NCBI GenBank assembly: GCA_015056255.1
Contig: SVGP01000021.1
Span: 1-52,484 of the forward strand
Direction of reading: 5' to 3'
DNA from: Clostridiales bacterium
GTDB taxonomy: Bacteria > Bacillota > Clostridia > Christensenellales > Aristaeellaceae
DNA: 52,484 nucleotides
Shown: one piece after another, positions 8,155 through 16,652 of the stretch
Layout of the letters: each line of letters begins with the position of its first letter
Numbering within the stretch: the stretch's first letter is position 1
Made by a program: the position numbers and the translations under genes
Notes under the pieces: model-generated
Databases searched by the model: none
What the model saw: the letters and a program-made list of their open reading frames with translations, nothing else
Told to the model about the DNA's origin: nothing

Positions 8155-9516
8155 ATGGAAATACGAAACATAATCACAAACGCGGGCATGGTCCCGCCGC
8201 ATCAGCCGGAAGCGGAAAAGGGCGTTATCGGCGCCATGCTCCGTTCGGGCGATGCCGTTATGCTCGCGCTGGAATCCCTGCATGAGGACGATTTTTACGA
8301 TCCTGCCATGCGGGAGCTGTTTTCGGCGATCACGCATATGACGTCCCGCTCCAAGCCCATTGACATCGTAACGGTTTCCGAAGAAATGACCCGTCGCGGT
8401 CGACTGGAAGCCGTAGGCGGAATGGAAGGGCTGATTGAGCTTACGCGCGGCGTTCCCGCAACCAGTAACGTCGGCGCATACATCAAAATCGTTGATGAAA
8501 AGTCAACGCTTCGAAAGCTAATCGGCGCAGCCGATGAAATTCACAAAAACGCCTATGGCGGAGAGCTTGAAACGCCGGACATCCTCGCCTTGGCGGAAAA
8601 ATCCGTTTACGATATCACTATGCGAAAAGGCGGCGAGCAGCTTCAGCCCGTTCAGCCGGTTCTGTTAAAGACTTTCGAAATGATCGAAGAGCTGGTTCGA
8701 AATCAGGGCCGGATCGAGGGCGTTCCCTCAGGCTATACTGAACTTGACAACATGACGACCGGCTTTCATCCGGGCGAGCTTGTCTTAATCGCTGCGCGCC
8801 CTTCAATGGGTAAAACGAGCTTCGGCATGAACATCATCGGTAACGCCGCCATCAGAGGCGGTAAAAAAGCAGCGGTGTTTTCGCTCGAAATGCCCGCTGA
8901 GCAGCTGGTTCTGCGCCTTTTGTGCACGGAAGCCAAGGTGGACATGCAAAGAGTCAGGCGCGGCATTTTGGAGGACGACGAGTGGCTCAAATTAAGCGAC
9001 GCCATGACGGTTATCGCCAACAGCCACATTTTTATCGACGCTACTTCCGGCATTAACGTTACTGAAATCCGCTCCAAGGCCCGCCGCGTTCAGATGGAGC
9101 ATGGGCTTGACGTAATCATGATCGACTATCTTCAGCTGATGACGGGCGTAGGCAGATTCGGTTCCCGTCAGGAAGAGGTTGCCAGCATTTCAAGATCGTT
9201 AAAAGCTCTTGCCGGCGAGCTCGGCGTTCCGGTGCTCGCGCTGTCCCAGCTTTCCCGCGCGAATACCGGAAGATCCAACCACAGGCCTGTCCTTTCCGAT
9301 ATCCGAGACTCAGGCGCGATTGAGCAGGACGCGGACGTCGTCATGTTCATCCACCGCGAGGAATACTACGACCCAAAGCCCGAAAACAAGGGACTTGCCG
9401 AAATCATTATCGCAAAGCAGAGAAACGGCGCGTTGGGTACGGCCACCCTCGGCTGGAAGGGCGAGTTTACGTGGTTTATGGATCTGAATCCCACAGGCAA
9501 GGAAGTAGAAAAATAA
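8155..9516 (+). CDS. dnaB: Replicative DNA helicase DnaB
   Basis: The hexameric helicase unwinds DNA at the replication fork. The 453-residue protein has the N-terminal primase-interacting domain (PHQPEAEKGVIGAML, about 14-120) and the RecA-like motor domain. The Walker A box is ARPSMGKTSF at about residue 214, Walker B is VIMIDYLQLM, and the SRQEEVASISRSLKALA and LSQLSR motifs follow. DSGAIEQDADVVMFIHR near the end is also diagnostic. It lies 30 bases after rplI. No intein interrupts it. Confidence 0.98.
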   Translation: MEIRNIITNAGMVPPHQPEAEKGVIGAMLRSGDAVMLALESLHEDDFYDPAMRELFSAITHMTSRSKPIDIVTVSEEMTRRGRLEAVGGMEGLIELTRGVPATSNVGAYIKIVDEKSTLRKLIGAADEIHKNAYGGELETPDILALAEKSVYDITMRKGGEQLQPVQPVLLKTFEMIEELVRNQGRIEGVPSGYTELDNMTTGFHPGELVLIAARPSMGKTSFGMNIIGNAAIRGGKKAAVFSLEMPAEQLVLRLLCTEAKVDMQRVRRGILEDDEWLKLSDAMTVIANSHIFIDATSGINVTEIRSKARRVQMEHGLDVIMIDYLQLMTGVGRFGSRQEEVASISRSLKALAGELGVPVLALSQLSRANTGRSNHRPVLSDIRDSGAIEQDADVVMFIHREEYYDPKPENKGLAEIIIAKQRNGALGTATLGWKGEFTWFMDLNPTGKEVEK

Positions 9517-9518
9517 AT

Positions 9519-9671
9519 CTACTGTTCAAAAGAATGCGTTCTGCACTCGGGGCAGTATGCGCCTGATTTTCTGACGCAATCAAAACACAGGGGAGAAAAA
9601 CAGATTTCGCACGCGCTCATATTTCGCGAGTGAACCTGCTTTCCGCAGTGGCTGCATTCGCATAAAGACAT
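9519..9671 (-). CDS. Small cysteine-rich zinc-finger protein, 50 residues
   Basis: I found this short gene by reading the reverse complement between dnaB and the acetyltransferase. It encodes 50 residues with nine cysteines arranged as CECSHC, CEICFSPLCFDC and CPEC, a pattern that would hold two zinc ions. A strong GGGAGG ribosome site ends nine bases before the ATG. It ends two bases after the convergent dnaB stop. Part of its ribosome site lies in the 3' arm of the terminator-like hairpin that follows the acetyltransferase gene, so expression may be coupled to that hairpin. Function unknown; nucleic-acid or protein binding is the usual role of such ribbons. Confidence 0.75.
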   Translation of the reverse strand: MSLCECSHCGKQVHSRNMSACEICFSPLCFDCVRKSGAYCPECRTHSFEQ

Positions 9672-9672
9672 A

Positions 9673-9716
9673 AAAATCGCCTCCCATGTGTATTTTAAGC
9701 ACAGGAAGGCGATTTT
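9673..9716 (-). terminator. Hairpin after the acetyltransferase gene, overlapping the next ribosome site
   Basis: Ten-base arms (AAAATCGCCT and AGGCGATTTT on the plus strand) pair exactly and continue inward with partial pairing. On the minus strand the hairpin follows the acetyltransferase stop and leads into five U residues, as an intrinsic terminator does. Its 3' arm includes half of the GGGAGG site of the zinc-finger gene at 9671. Confidence 0.75.
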
Positions 9717-9722
9717 ATTCTT

Positions 9723-10889
9723 TTAGTAGTATACGCCAAGGTATGTTGCCGTTTTCGGAAATACCATCTTCAGCGTCTCGTAATTTCCGAATAATTCAAC
9801 GTCGTCTCTGAACAGCGTTCCATCAAATCCGGCATAGCCCGCCATCATCTGAGAGAACGCCTGAATGGACATTTTGACGTCGGCTTTTTCCTCTGTCTTT
9901 TCGCATCCGCCGCACCATACCCTGAATTTTCCGCTGTTTTCGGGCAGGAAGGGATCGTTGATTTCGATGACAAAGGGCGAGGGAATGTATCTTTTCATCA
10001 TCGAAAGCGCCTTTTCACAATTGACCACGCGCGTCATGTAGCGGGAATTGACCTTCTTTTCAACGTCGTACGGATTGCTCGATAAAAGTGCAATCGGAAT
10101 ATCCGAAGGAAGCGCGATTTCGATTTTCCCGAATTCCGGGCTGAAACGGGAAAGGAAGGAAAGGATTTTTATAAAATCTTTTTCGGATCTGAAAGCGTAA
10201 TCGCGAACGCAAAGGATAGACTCATGCTCTGCATCCTTTTTATAAAAAGCGACATATGCAGAAGGGTCATCGCCGTCGTAAATTGCGTAGGTATAATCGT
10301 TCGCTGCATAGGGATTGGATTGGGTTGCGCGGAGAAAGGCGTCTTTATTGCGGTCGATTGCGAGGTTGTATCGCTTTGTGAAGGCTTCGTATACGGGATG
10401 GAGGAAGGTTCTGTCGTCCTTTTCGGTCAAAAGCTTCGTTTTTACCTCGCCCGCATATTTCGAAATGAGCGTAAAAGAAAAGGTGTACGTTTCAAGGTCT
10501 CTTGAAAGCTCATAGCCGAATTTTCTGTAGAAGCCGTGATTGAAGGGATAAAGACCGGAGAAAATAAATCCGTCCTCGCGAGCTTTTGTCAGAAGCTCCT
10601 TCATGATTGCCTTGATCGCGCCGCCCTTTCTGTAGGAAGGATGCGTGACCACGCCGCCGATTCCGACAAGGGGCGTTTTCTGACCGTCAAAATTCATCGT
10701 GAGTCTGTTTCCGATCACGCCTGCGATCATTTCGCCGTCCTCGGTGAACGCGCCGTAGCCGGTCGGATCTTCTTTCTGATCTTCCGCTTTTTTCTCAAGC
10801 TCTTCCACATTGATTGAATACATAAAGCAAATGCTCCATAGCTTTTGAAGGCTTACATGATCACTTGCCGTAAGTTTTCTGACAATCAT
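9723..10889 (-). CDS. Eis-like GNAT acetyltransferase
   Basis: This 388-residue protein has the Eis-type architecture: an N-terminal GNAT domain, a second degenerate GNAT region and an SCP2-like C-terminal domain. The acetyl-CoA loop is visible as VVTHPSYRKGGAIKAIM (about 80-96), preceded by the beta-strand GIGGV. The FYRKFGYE motif further on is typical of this group. Known members acetylate aminoglycosides or protein/peptide amines; the substrate here is not predictable. It is transcribed from its own promoter, divergent from the DUF308 gene. Confidence 0.88.
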   Translation of the reverse strand: MIVRKLTASDHVSLQKLWSICFMYSINVEELEKKAEDQKEDPTGYGAFTEDGEMIAGVIGNRLTMNFDGQKTPLVGIGGVVTHPSYRKGGAIKAIMKELLTKAREDGFIFSGLYPFNHGFYRKFGYELSRDLETYTFSFTLISKYAGEVKTKLLTEKDDRTFLHPVYEAFTKRYNLAIDRNKDAFLRATQSNPYAANDYTYAIYDGDDPSAYVAFYKKDAEHESILCVRDYAFRSEKDFIKILSFLSRFSPEFGKIEIALPSDIPIALLSSNPYDVEKKVNSRYMTRVVNCEKALSMMKRYIPSPFVIEINDPFLPENSGKFRVWCGGCEKTEEKADVKMSIQAFSQMMAGYAGFDGTLFRDDVELFGNYETLKMVFPKTATYLGVYY

Positions 10890-10919
10890 CGGTTTTTCCT
10901 CCTGATTTGATTTGCAATT

Positions 10920-10948
10920 AGCATAAACGAAAATAATTTTTTTGTCAA
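10920..10948 (-). promoter_or_regulatory. Promoter of the acetyltransferase gene
   Basis: On the minus strand TTGACA and TATGCT are separated by exactly 17 bases, about 30 bases before the ATG at 10889. Confidence 0.75.
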
Positions 10949-10971
10949 CAAAACGAAAGGGGATATTTCAA

Positions 10972-11490
10972 ATGAAAAGAACAAAAACTTTCACCCAAAC
11001 GCCCATTATCATGCTGCTTGGCGGAGCAGCCGCGGGACTGTTTCTGCTTCTAAAGCCCGGCGCGACGCTCGCAGCGGTCATTCGCATTGCCGGTTGGGCG
11101 CTGATTCTGGACGGCGCGATCAAGGCGGTTCAAAGGTATTTGAAGGGTAAACGTCAGATGGAGGATTTCTATCTTCCGTGCGCTGAAATCATCGGCGGCT
11201 TTGTATTTATGGCAGTCGCCAGATTTTTGATCAAGCTTATTCCGCTAGCCGTTGGGCTTGTTTTGATCGCGCTTGGCGTTTATAAGGGAAAAACAGCTTT
11301 GGAATTAAAAAAACGGTCTAACGCCGGACAGTGGATGATCATGCTTGCCTTGTCCATAGCGTCCGCCGTAATAGGCCTTTATGTGCTTTTGCATCCGAAC
11401 GGATTTACCCAGACCGTGATCCGAATTCTTGGCGGATATCTTCTGGTTGAATGCGCGGAGGATTTGTACGCGTACTGGCTTTCAAAATAA
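10972..11490 (+). CDS. DUF308 (HdeD-like) membrane protein
   Basis: This 172-residue protein consists of about six short hydrophobic segments arranged as paired helices, with Gly-rich turns such as LLGGAAAGLFLLLKPG and VLLHPNGFTQTVIRILGGYLLVE. This internal repetition is characteristic of the DUF308 short-repeat family that includes E. coli HdeD. The molecular role is unknown; HdeD is linked to acid stress. The start at 10972 is preceded by AAAGGGGA; an upstream in-frame extension of ten codons lacks a good site. The gene ends in a strong terminator one base after its stop. Confidence 0.85.
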   Translation: MKRTKTFTQTPIIMLLGGAAAGLFLLLKPGATLAAVIRIAGWALILDGAIKAVQRYLKGKRQMEDFYLPCAEIIGGFVFMAVARFLIKLIPLAVGLVLIALGVYKGKTALELKKRSNAGQWMIMLALSIASAVIGLYVLLHPNGFTQTVIRILGGYLLVECAEDLYAYWLSK

Positions 11491-11532
11491 AAAATCGTCC
11501 TTCCGATGGATTTCGGAAGGGCGATTTTTTTT
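11491..11532. terminator. Bidirectional terminator between convergent genes
   Basis: A stem of about 16 bp (AAAATCGTCCTTCCGA with TCGGAAGGGCGATTTT) has a short loop, with a T run on the plus side and A residues on the left. It serves the DUF308 gene and possibly the minus-strand gene ending at 11540. Confidence 0.92.
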
Positions 11533-11539
11533 GCCTTGA

Positions 11540-12637
11540 TTATCCGGCATAGGGAATATAGTGGAAAGCATCTTCTTCGTAAACGCCTCCGACATCTACG
11601 CCCCAGTCGTGACTGACAGACTCTTGATATTCGAAATAGCCGTGCAAGCCGCTTTTCGTTGTGAAGCCGATTTCCTGTTCAAGAACGTTGAGCCATGTGA
11701 CGATGATTTCGGTTCCGGGATCGAGCGTAAAGGCGTTTCCGTTTATAAAGCAGGGAACGGACGATTTGGTTTTCATGGACAAATATTCCCATGCTTCAGG
11801 ATCGAAAAGGTCGTAAGCGGCTGCGTATGCAGCATCGCCAAAGGGTGCAATCACGCCGTTTGAAACCGTGAAAAGCACTTTATAGGCGCGTGTTCCGAGT
11901 ACGTCCAATATGGGTTCAATCGTGATGACTTCATCTTCAATCGCCGTAAGCTGTCCGGGCATCCCAAGTCCGGCTTCAAACGGATCGCCGGGGAAGAAGA
12001 TGGCCGATTTCATATCGCCCTTCTCAACATAGAAGCAATAGGTGACAAAATCGGAGGAGCATTCATCACCCGTTACAAACACATATACATTTTCGGAGTC
12101 ATGGGGCTTTAAAAACGAAAAACCGGCTGCGTAGGAGGATACGGGGATGGTTGCTTCGCCGGTAGAACCATAGACGGTTTCAAAGGTGATGGAGAAGTTT
12201 TCCATACCGTTTTCGTCATAGAAAAGTCGCGCATGCGCGGTATCCGTTTTTCCGTCGCCGTCCAGATCCAGATAATATTTTCCGGGAATCGGATAAATTT
12301 TGCTGGAAGCAGACGCGGTTTCAAGGAACATTTCAGAGAAAACATTTTCGCTCTTTACAAAATCGACAATGTACTTGGTCTTTATGTAACCGTTTTTGCC
12401 TTCTCTGTAGGAGAAAATGTAGCTCCACTCATCGCCAAGAGCAAGTACGTCGATTTCGTCTCCGTGATGGACGATGCCCAGGCTTTCACTTTCGGTTGTT
12501 GGCTCGCTTCTTAAATGAAGCGTTCCGCCCTTTGCTCTTACGTAAACCTTACCCGTACCGAATACGAGATCCTCAGAAAAGGAAATGAACGGAACCATGA
12601 GGCACAGCGCAAGAATGATTGAAATCAGTTTTTTCAT
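11540..12637 (-). CDS. Secreted SH3b-domain protein
   Basis: This 365-residue protein has a cleavable-looking signal peptide (MKKLISIILALCLMVPFISF). A bacterial SH3 domain follows at about 25-90, with the family signature LHLRSEPTTESESLGIVHHGDEIDVL and GYIKTKYI. The rest is beta-rich: a segment around LDLDGDGKTDTAHARLFYDE resembles the repeats found in secreted proteins that report on a calculated Asp-rich loop, and a second SH3-like end (EIGFTTKSGLHGYFEY) lies near the C-terminus. The start at 12637 has GGAGGA seven bases upstream. It lies 14 bases after the next gene upstream, forming an operon of two secreted proteins. Cell-wall binding is likely; enzymatic activity is not visible. Confidence 0.85.
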   Translation of the reverse strand: MKKLISIILALCLMVPFISFSEDLVFGTGKVYVRAKGGTLHLRSEPTTESESLGIVHHGDEIDVLALGDEWSYIFSYREGKNGYIKTKYIVDFVKSENVFSEMFLETASASSKIYPIPGKYYLDLDGDGKTDTAHARLFYDENGMENFSITFETVYGSTGEATIPVSSYAAGFSFLKPHDSENVYVFVTGDECSSDFVTYCFYVEKGDMKSAIFFPGDPFEAGLGMPGQLTAIEDEVITIEPILDVLGTRAYKVLFTVSNGVIAPFGDAAYAAAYDLFDPEAWEYLSMKTKSSVPCFINGNAFTLDPGTEIIVTWLNVLEQEIGFTTKSGLHGYFEYQESVSHDWGVDVGGVYEEDAFHYIPYAG

Positions 12638-12651
12638 TGGTGTTTCCTCCT

Positions 12652-13620
12652 TTAAGACCAATCGTTTAATGACTCTTCGTCAGTAAATCCTTCGTCGTAT
12701 TCCCATTTTCCGGCTTCAAAGCCTTTCCACTCAACGGGTAATTCGTTTCCTTCGTCGTCAATCGTTGTGATATCGCCGTCCATTGTCCAGGAAACGCTTC
12801 CGCTGAATTCGTCAGGGAGATAGAGGATTTCGAGCCGATAGGTGTATAAATCCATGACATAGATCAGATCGTATTCGCCAAAGGGTACGAGCATCAAAAG
12901 CATGTTGCCATTGGGCGACAGCGAGACGTGGGAAGGAGAGAGGGCTTCGCCGGTTTCAAATTTTCTGAAAAAATCCTTTGCATCCTCCGTCTGATAGCCG
13001 TATGCGTCAAACAATGTATCAATTTTCTGAACCTTTGCCGTTAAATCGCCGGGCACAATATAAATCAGTTCGTCAAGCCCAATAAGCGATCCCCAGAACA
13101 TGGAAACAGGACTTACAAAGGATAGATATTCGCCCTCATGATTCAGCCAAAAGCGAACGGCACCCATCGACGAATAGGGGGAAAACTCAAATGTAACCGG
13201 AATCATTTCGCCACTTGCCGCAGGGAAAAGGGATTCCAAAACAAAATATTCTCCGTTCTCCTTTTTAAGGCACACGATGCCGGATTTTGAAGTTTCGTCG
13301 TGATCGCGCCTTAGAAGAAAGATGCTTCCGTCCTGATCTGCAGCAATGGAAATGTAATCCGCTTCGGGCGAAAAGTTTTTCACTGTTTTGTATTCGGATG
13401 CATCGGCGTCGAAAACGACTACGTCTGTTCCGGAGGACGAAGATTTCAGATAATAAATGTAATCGTTCAAGGGGCAGAAATAGGCGCTCGACGCGCCGAA
13501 TTCATTGGCGGCAATTTCGCTGTCCAAGTGCACGGGACTGTCTTTTAATGATATCTTGGCATTGCCGACGAAGGAAAATAAAAGAATGATTGCGAATACT
13601 GACGGGATAATCCGCTTCAT
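12652..13620 (-). CDS. Secreted protein of unknown function, propeller-like
   Basis: This 322-residue protein begins with a signal peptide (MKRIIPSVFAIILLFSFVG) without a lipobox Cys. The mature part shows short strands spaced like beta-propeller blades (DVVVFDADASEYKTV, IAADQDGSIFLLRRD, VSLSPNGNMLLMLVPFG, LIYVMDLYTYRLEIL), reminiscent of WD40/TolB-type repeats. I do not recognise a defined family. It is the first gene of an operon with the SH3b protein; a consensus promoter lies 35 bases upstream. The start at 13620 follows a run of six G residues; the upstream extension of 12 codons overlaps the promoter and is unlikely. Confidence 0.78.
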   Translation of the reverse strand: MKRIIPSVFAIILLFSFVGNAKISLKDSPVHLDSEIAANEFGASSAYFCPLNDYIYYLKSSSSGTDVVVFDADASEYKTVKNFSPEADYISIAADQDGSIFLLRRDHDETSKSGIVCLKKENGEYFVLESLFPAASGEMIPVTFEFSPYSSMGAVRFWLNHEGEYLSFVSPVSMFWGSLIGLDELIYIVPGDLTAKVQKIDTLFDAYGYQTEDAKDFFRKFETGEALSPSHVSLSPNGNMLLMLVPFGEYDLIYVMDLYTYRLEILYLPDEFSGSVSWTMDGDITTIDDEGNELPVEWKGFEAGKWEYDEGFTDEESLNDWS

Positions 13621-13654
13621 CTGAGATCCCCCCTTTGTAAAAATATGATGACTC

Positions 13655-13684
13655 ATTATAGCACGTTTATAAATAATACGTCAA
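13655..13684 (-). promoter_or_regulatory. Promoter of the two-gene secreted-protein operon
   Basis: On the minus strand TTGACG and TATAAT are 18 bases apart. The -35 box begins 11 bases downstream of the stop of the DUF4363 gene. Confidence 0.75.
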
Positions 13685-13694
13685 TCAAAACAAA

Positions 13695-14078
13695 TCAGAA
13701 GATGTTTCCACAGGAAAACGCTTCATGCCGGATCAGATGATCTGCATTTTCCTTGATAAGCGCCAGCGCCTTTTGGCAATCATCCAGATCCTGAATGCGA
13801 ATGGTGAGAACGATATCTTCAATCTGAACGCTTAGATCATGAAGATCCTCATGAGGAACAAGACTTTCAAGGATCCGGCTTTTTTTAACCATGTATTCCT
13901 TTAAAGATTCCGAAGCTGCCGAAGCGCTTTTTGAATCATGCTTTATAAGCATCTTTTCCATTTCTTCCGCTTTTTGAATAATTGCAGACATTGAGTTTTC
14001 AACATAGACGTTTGAAAAAATGCAAAGACCGACTGAGAACACAAATGCGAAGACCAAAATTCCTATTCTTAGCCTCAC
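13695..14078 (-). CDS. DUF4363-type small membrane-anchored protein
   Basis: This 127-residue protein has one N-terminal membrane helix (IGILVFAFVFSVGLCIFS) and then a long helical stretch rich in Glu, Lys and Leu that probably forms a four-helix or coiled-coil structure outside the membrane. Length, topology and position four bases after a DUF421 gene match the DUF4363 family, which accompanies DUF421 in Clostridia. Function is unknown. Confidence 0.75.
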   Translation of the reverse strand: MRLRIGILVFAFVFSVGLCIFSNVYVENSMSAIIQKAEEMEKMLIKHDSKSASAASESLKEYMVKKSRILESLVPHEDLHDLSVQIEDIVLTIRIQDLDDCQKALALIKENADHLIRHEAFSCGNIF

Positions 14079-14082
14079 TTGT

Positions 14083-14784
14083 TTACTCCTTTCCCAAATG
14101 AATTTTTCTGATCAGGCCGCTTTTTGTCTGAAGATTAATCCTGTTTTCGCGATCTATCGTCGCAAGAAGGATTTCTTTTGCAGATAAATTGATTTCCTCT
14201 AATGCTTCCGTCAGCCTTTTTTCCGATAAAGCGCATAAAATAACACTGCTTTTTTGAATCTTGCCGTCCATAATCAGTGCAGCCGGAAAAACTTCGTTTT
14301 CCACATACATTTCAAGCTCTTCAGCCGTCGGCGCTCTTTTCTTAGACTTTTCAAATGCCGTAATCGTTCCATTGGCCTCCATGATTGCGCATTCCACATC
14401 CCATGGGTTCAGAATGCCGAATTCCCGGATGCCTTCAAGCAGATCGGATATGCTTAAAGAAAGCCGTGAAAGCTCATTAAAATCAATAATCCCGTTTGAA
14501 ATAATCAAAGAAGGTTTTCCTGATATCAGGGCGCGCGCTTTGTCGGACTTGAGGGAAAGAATCGTGACCAGCGCGTGAATACCGATCATTGCCATTACCG
14601 GAAGAACTCCATGAAAAAGGGGCGTGCTGACGTCCGACATCGGGGTTGCCAGAATATCCGCGATTAGTAGAGCCATTGCAAGCTCGTAAGGTTCAAACTG
14701 CCCAAGCTGCTTTTTTCCCATCAACCGGATTGCAAAAATCATCATTATATACAACAAAATTGCGCGAATGAATATGGTTATCAT
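14083..14784 (-). CDS. YetF-like DUF421 membrane protein
   Basis: This 233-residue protein has three membrane helices in the first 85 residues, including the family motif RLMGKKQLGQFEPYELAMAL and LIADILATPMSD. A cytoplasmic domain follows with GKPSLIISNGIIDF, LLEGIREFGI and VECAIMEANGTI, all diagnostic for DUF421. B. subtilis YetF/YdfS relatives have been studied in connection with spore and membrane lipid roles, but the activity is not settled. The start at 14784 was chosen for GGAGG just upstream; the 17-codon extension lacks a site. Confidence 0.9.
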   Translation of the reverse strand: MITIFIRAILLYIMMIFAIRLMGKKQLGQFEPYELAMALLIADILATPMSDVSTPLFHGVLPVMAMIGIHALVTILSLKSDKARALISGKPSLIISNGIIDFNELSRLSLSISDLLEGIREFGILNPWDVECAIMEANGTITAFEKSKKRAPTAEELEMYVENEVFPAALIMDGKIQKSSVILCALSEKRLTEALEEINLSAKEILLATIDRENRINLQTKSGLIRKIHLGKE

Positions 14785-14824
14785 GTTTTTCCTCCGGAAT
14801 GTCTGCAATTTTTTACATTTTATA

Positions 14825-14854
14825 TTGCTTTTCATCTATATTATTTGATATAAT
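14825..14854 (+). promoter_or_regulatory. Promoter of the paaK-like/ACT/alr genes
   Basis: TTGCTT and TATAAT are 18 bases apart, about 46 bases before the ATG at 14901. Confidence 0.6.
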
Positions 14855-14900
14855 ACAAATTGGAATCGTTTTTATTCTACCCAAAAAGGACTGATCGACT

Positions 14901-16205
14901 ATGAACAAAATCTGGAATCCTCAAATTGAATGCATGGACAGAAGCGAAATCATCAAGCTTCAGAATGAACGGCTTAGAAACGTTGTAAAATACGAATACG
15001 AGCGTGTGCCGCTGTATCGCGAGCGCATGGATAAAAAAGGCGTAAAACCCGAGGATATCCGCACGATTGACGATTTAAAATATCTCCCCTTTACCGAAAA
15101 AACCGATCTTCGCGACACCTTCCCTTACGGCCTGTTTGCCGCTGACAAAAAAGATATCGTAAGAATTCAGGGCTCCTCCGGCACGACTGGTAAGCCCATT
15201 GTTTCCGGCTATACGCAAAACGATGTAGATGTTTGGACGGAAATGATGGCGCGCACCCTGACCGCAGGCAATGCGGATCAGGACAGCATCGTTCAGGTTT
15301 GCTATGGCTACGGCCTTTTCACCGGCGGGCTTGGCGCACATCAGGGCGCGAGCAAAATCGGCGCCATGACCATTCCCATGTCCAGCGGAAACACCGCCCG
15401 CCAGCTTATTATGATGGAAGAAATGGGCACCACCCACCTTTGCTGCACGCCGAGCTACGCCTTATATCTTGGCGAAAGCATCCGCGAACAGGGCATCGAC
15501 AGAAGTAAGCTCAAACTCAAGTGCGGCTTCTTCGGAGCTGAACCCTGGACGGAAGAAATGCGCAAACAGATTGAAGAGCTTTTGGGCGTAGACGCGCTTG
15601 ATATCTATGGCCTTACCGAAATCGCGGGCCCCGGCGTATCGTTTGAATGCCTCGAGAAAGCCGGAATGCACGTAAACGAAGACCACGTGATTCCCGAAAT
15701 CATCGACCCCGCAACCGAAATGCCCTTGCCTTACGGCGAAAAGGGCGAACTGGTATTTACAACCATTACCAAAACCGGCATGCCCATGCTCAGATACCGC
15801 ACCCACGATATCTGCCGCCTTCATGATGAAAAATGCGCCTGCGGAAGAACGCTTGTGCGCATGGAGCGACTGATGGGCAGAACCGACGATATGCTGATCA
15901 TCCGCGGCGTAAACGTATTCCCGAGCCAGATTGAAAGCGTTCTGGTCGGCGTACGCGGCGTTGCGCCCCATTACATGCTGGTTGTGGATCGTCAGAAGGC
16001 GACTGACAGCCTCGAGGTTCAGGTAGAGGTAACCGACGATATGTTCTCCGACTCCATCGGCGGACTGGATTCCATTAAGAAGGAAATTGGCGAAAAGATC
16101 AAATCCGTCGTCGGCATCAAGGCACAGATCACGCTCGTTGCACCGCACACCATTCCGCGCTCCGAAGGCAAAGCAAAGAGAATCATCGACAAGAGAAAAC
16201 TGTAA
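14901..16205 (+). CDS. Phenylacetate-CoA ligase family enzyme
   Basis: This AMP-forming aryl-acid CoA ligase has 434 residues, the usual PaaK length. Motifs are the phosphate loop GSSGTTGKP (about residue 91), the YGLTEIAGPGVSFEC region, RYRTHDICRLH, RTDDMLIIRGVNVFPSQIE and the C-terminal catalytic Lys within IPRSEGKAKRI. In anaerobic bacteria such enzymes sit next to an ACT protein and often next to indolepyruvate oxidoreductase, acting on aryl acids from aromatic amino acids. The ACT partner is present here 12 bases downstream; the iorAB genes are not in the window. Substrate is therefore uncertain. Confidence 0.93.
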   Translation: MNKIWNPQIECMDRSEIIKLQNERLRNVVKYEYERVPLYRERMDKKGVKPEDIRTIDDLKYLPFTEKTDLRDTFPYGLFAADKKDIVRIQGSSGTTGKPIVSGYTQNDVDVWTEMMARTLTAGNADQDSIVQVCYGYGLFTGGLGAHQGASKIGAMTIPMSSGNTARQLIMMEEMGTTHLCCTPSYALYLGESIREQGIDRSKLKLKCGFFGAEPWTEEMRKQIEELLGVDALDIYGLTEIAGPGVSFECLEKAGMHVNEDHVIPEIIDPATEMPLPYGEKGELVFTTITKTGMPMLRYRTHDICRLHDEKCACGRTLVRMERLMGRTDDMLIIRGVNVFPSQIESVLVGVRGVAPHYMLVVDRQKATDSLEVQVEVTDDMFSDSIGGLDSIKKEIGEKIKSVVGIKAQITLVAPHTIPRSEGKAKRIIDKRKL

Positions 16206-16217
16206 GGAGGCAGCATT

Positions 16218-16652
16218 ATGTATAGAGTAAAACAGCTCTCCGTCTTTCTTGAAAACCGAAAGGGCAGCCTTGCCGCAGCCACGCAGCTTCTGGGCACGAG
16301 CGGCTTAAATCTCCTCGCGCTTTCCATCGCCGAGACCGATAATTACGGCATCGCCCGTCTGATTGTTTCTGATACCGAGGACGGCGCTGCGCGCCTTCGC
16401 GCTTCCGGCTACACTGTTCGCACGACGGATGTTTTGGTCGCCTGTGTGCCGGACAGACCCAACGGACTGACTGAAATTCTGAGAATTCTCGAAAAGGAAG
16501 ATATTTCCGTTGAATATCTTTATTCCTTTGTCCGCAATTCCGGCTTCAACGCGCTGATCATTTTCCGCGTTTCCGATACGGAAAGAGCCATTGAGATCTT
16601 AAAAACTAACGGCATCGAAATGCTCACGCAGGATAAGGTTGATGCCCTTTGA
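16218..16652 (+). CDS. Tandem ACT-domain protein
   Basis: This 144-residue protein contains two ACT domains (about 3-66 and 70-140), small folds that bind amino acids. The first shows LSVFLENRKGSLAAATQLLG and the second CVPDRPNGLTEILRILEKEDISVEYLY, the ligand-binding turn in each being the R/PxG segment. It follows the CoA ligase by 12 bases with an AAGGAGG site and overlaps the alr start. The pairing with PaaK-type ligases is conserved in anaerobes and suggests sensing of the aromatic amino acid precursor. Confidence 0.92.
   Translation: MYRVKQLSVFLENRKGSLAAATQLLGTSGLNLLALSIAETDNYGIARLIVSDTEDGAARLRASGYTVRTTDVLVACVPDRPNGLTEILRILEKEDISVEYLYSFVRNSGFNALIIFRVSDTERAIEILKTNGIEMLTQDKVDAL

Noticed and set aside
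15462..16148. A 228-codon minus-strand frame inside the CoA ligase gene
   Set aside because: Shadow of a clearly coding plus-strand gene; no family resemblance.
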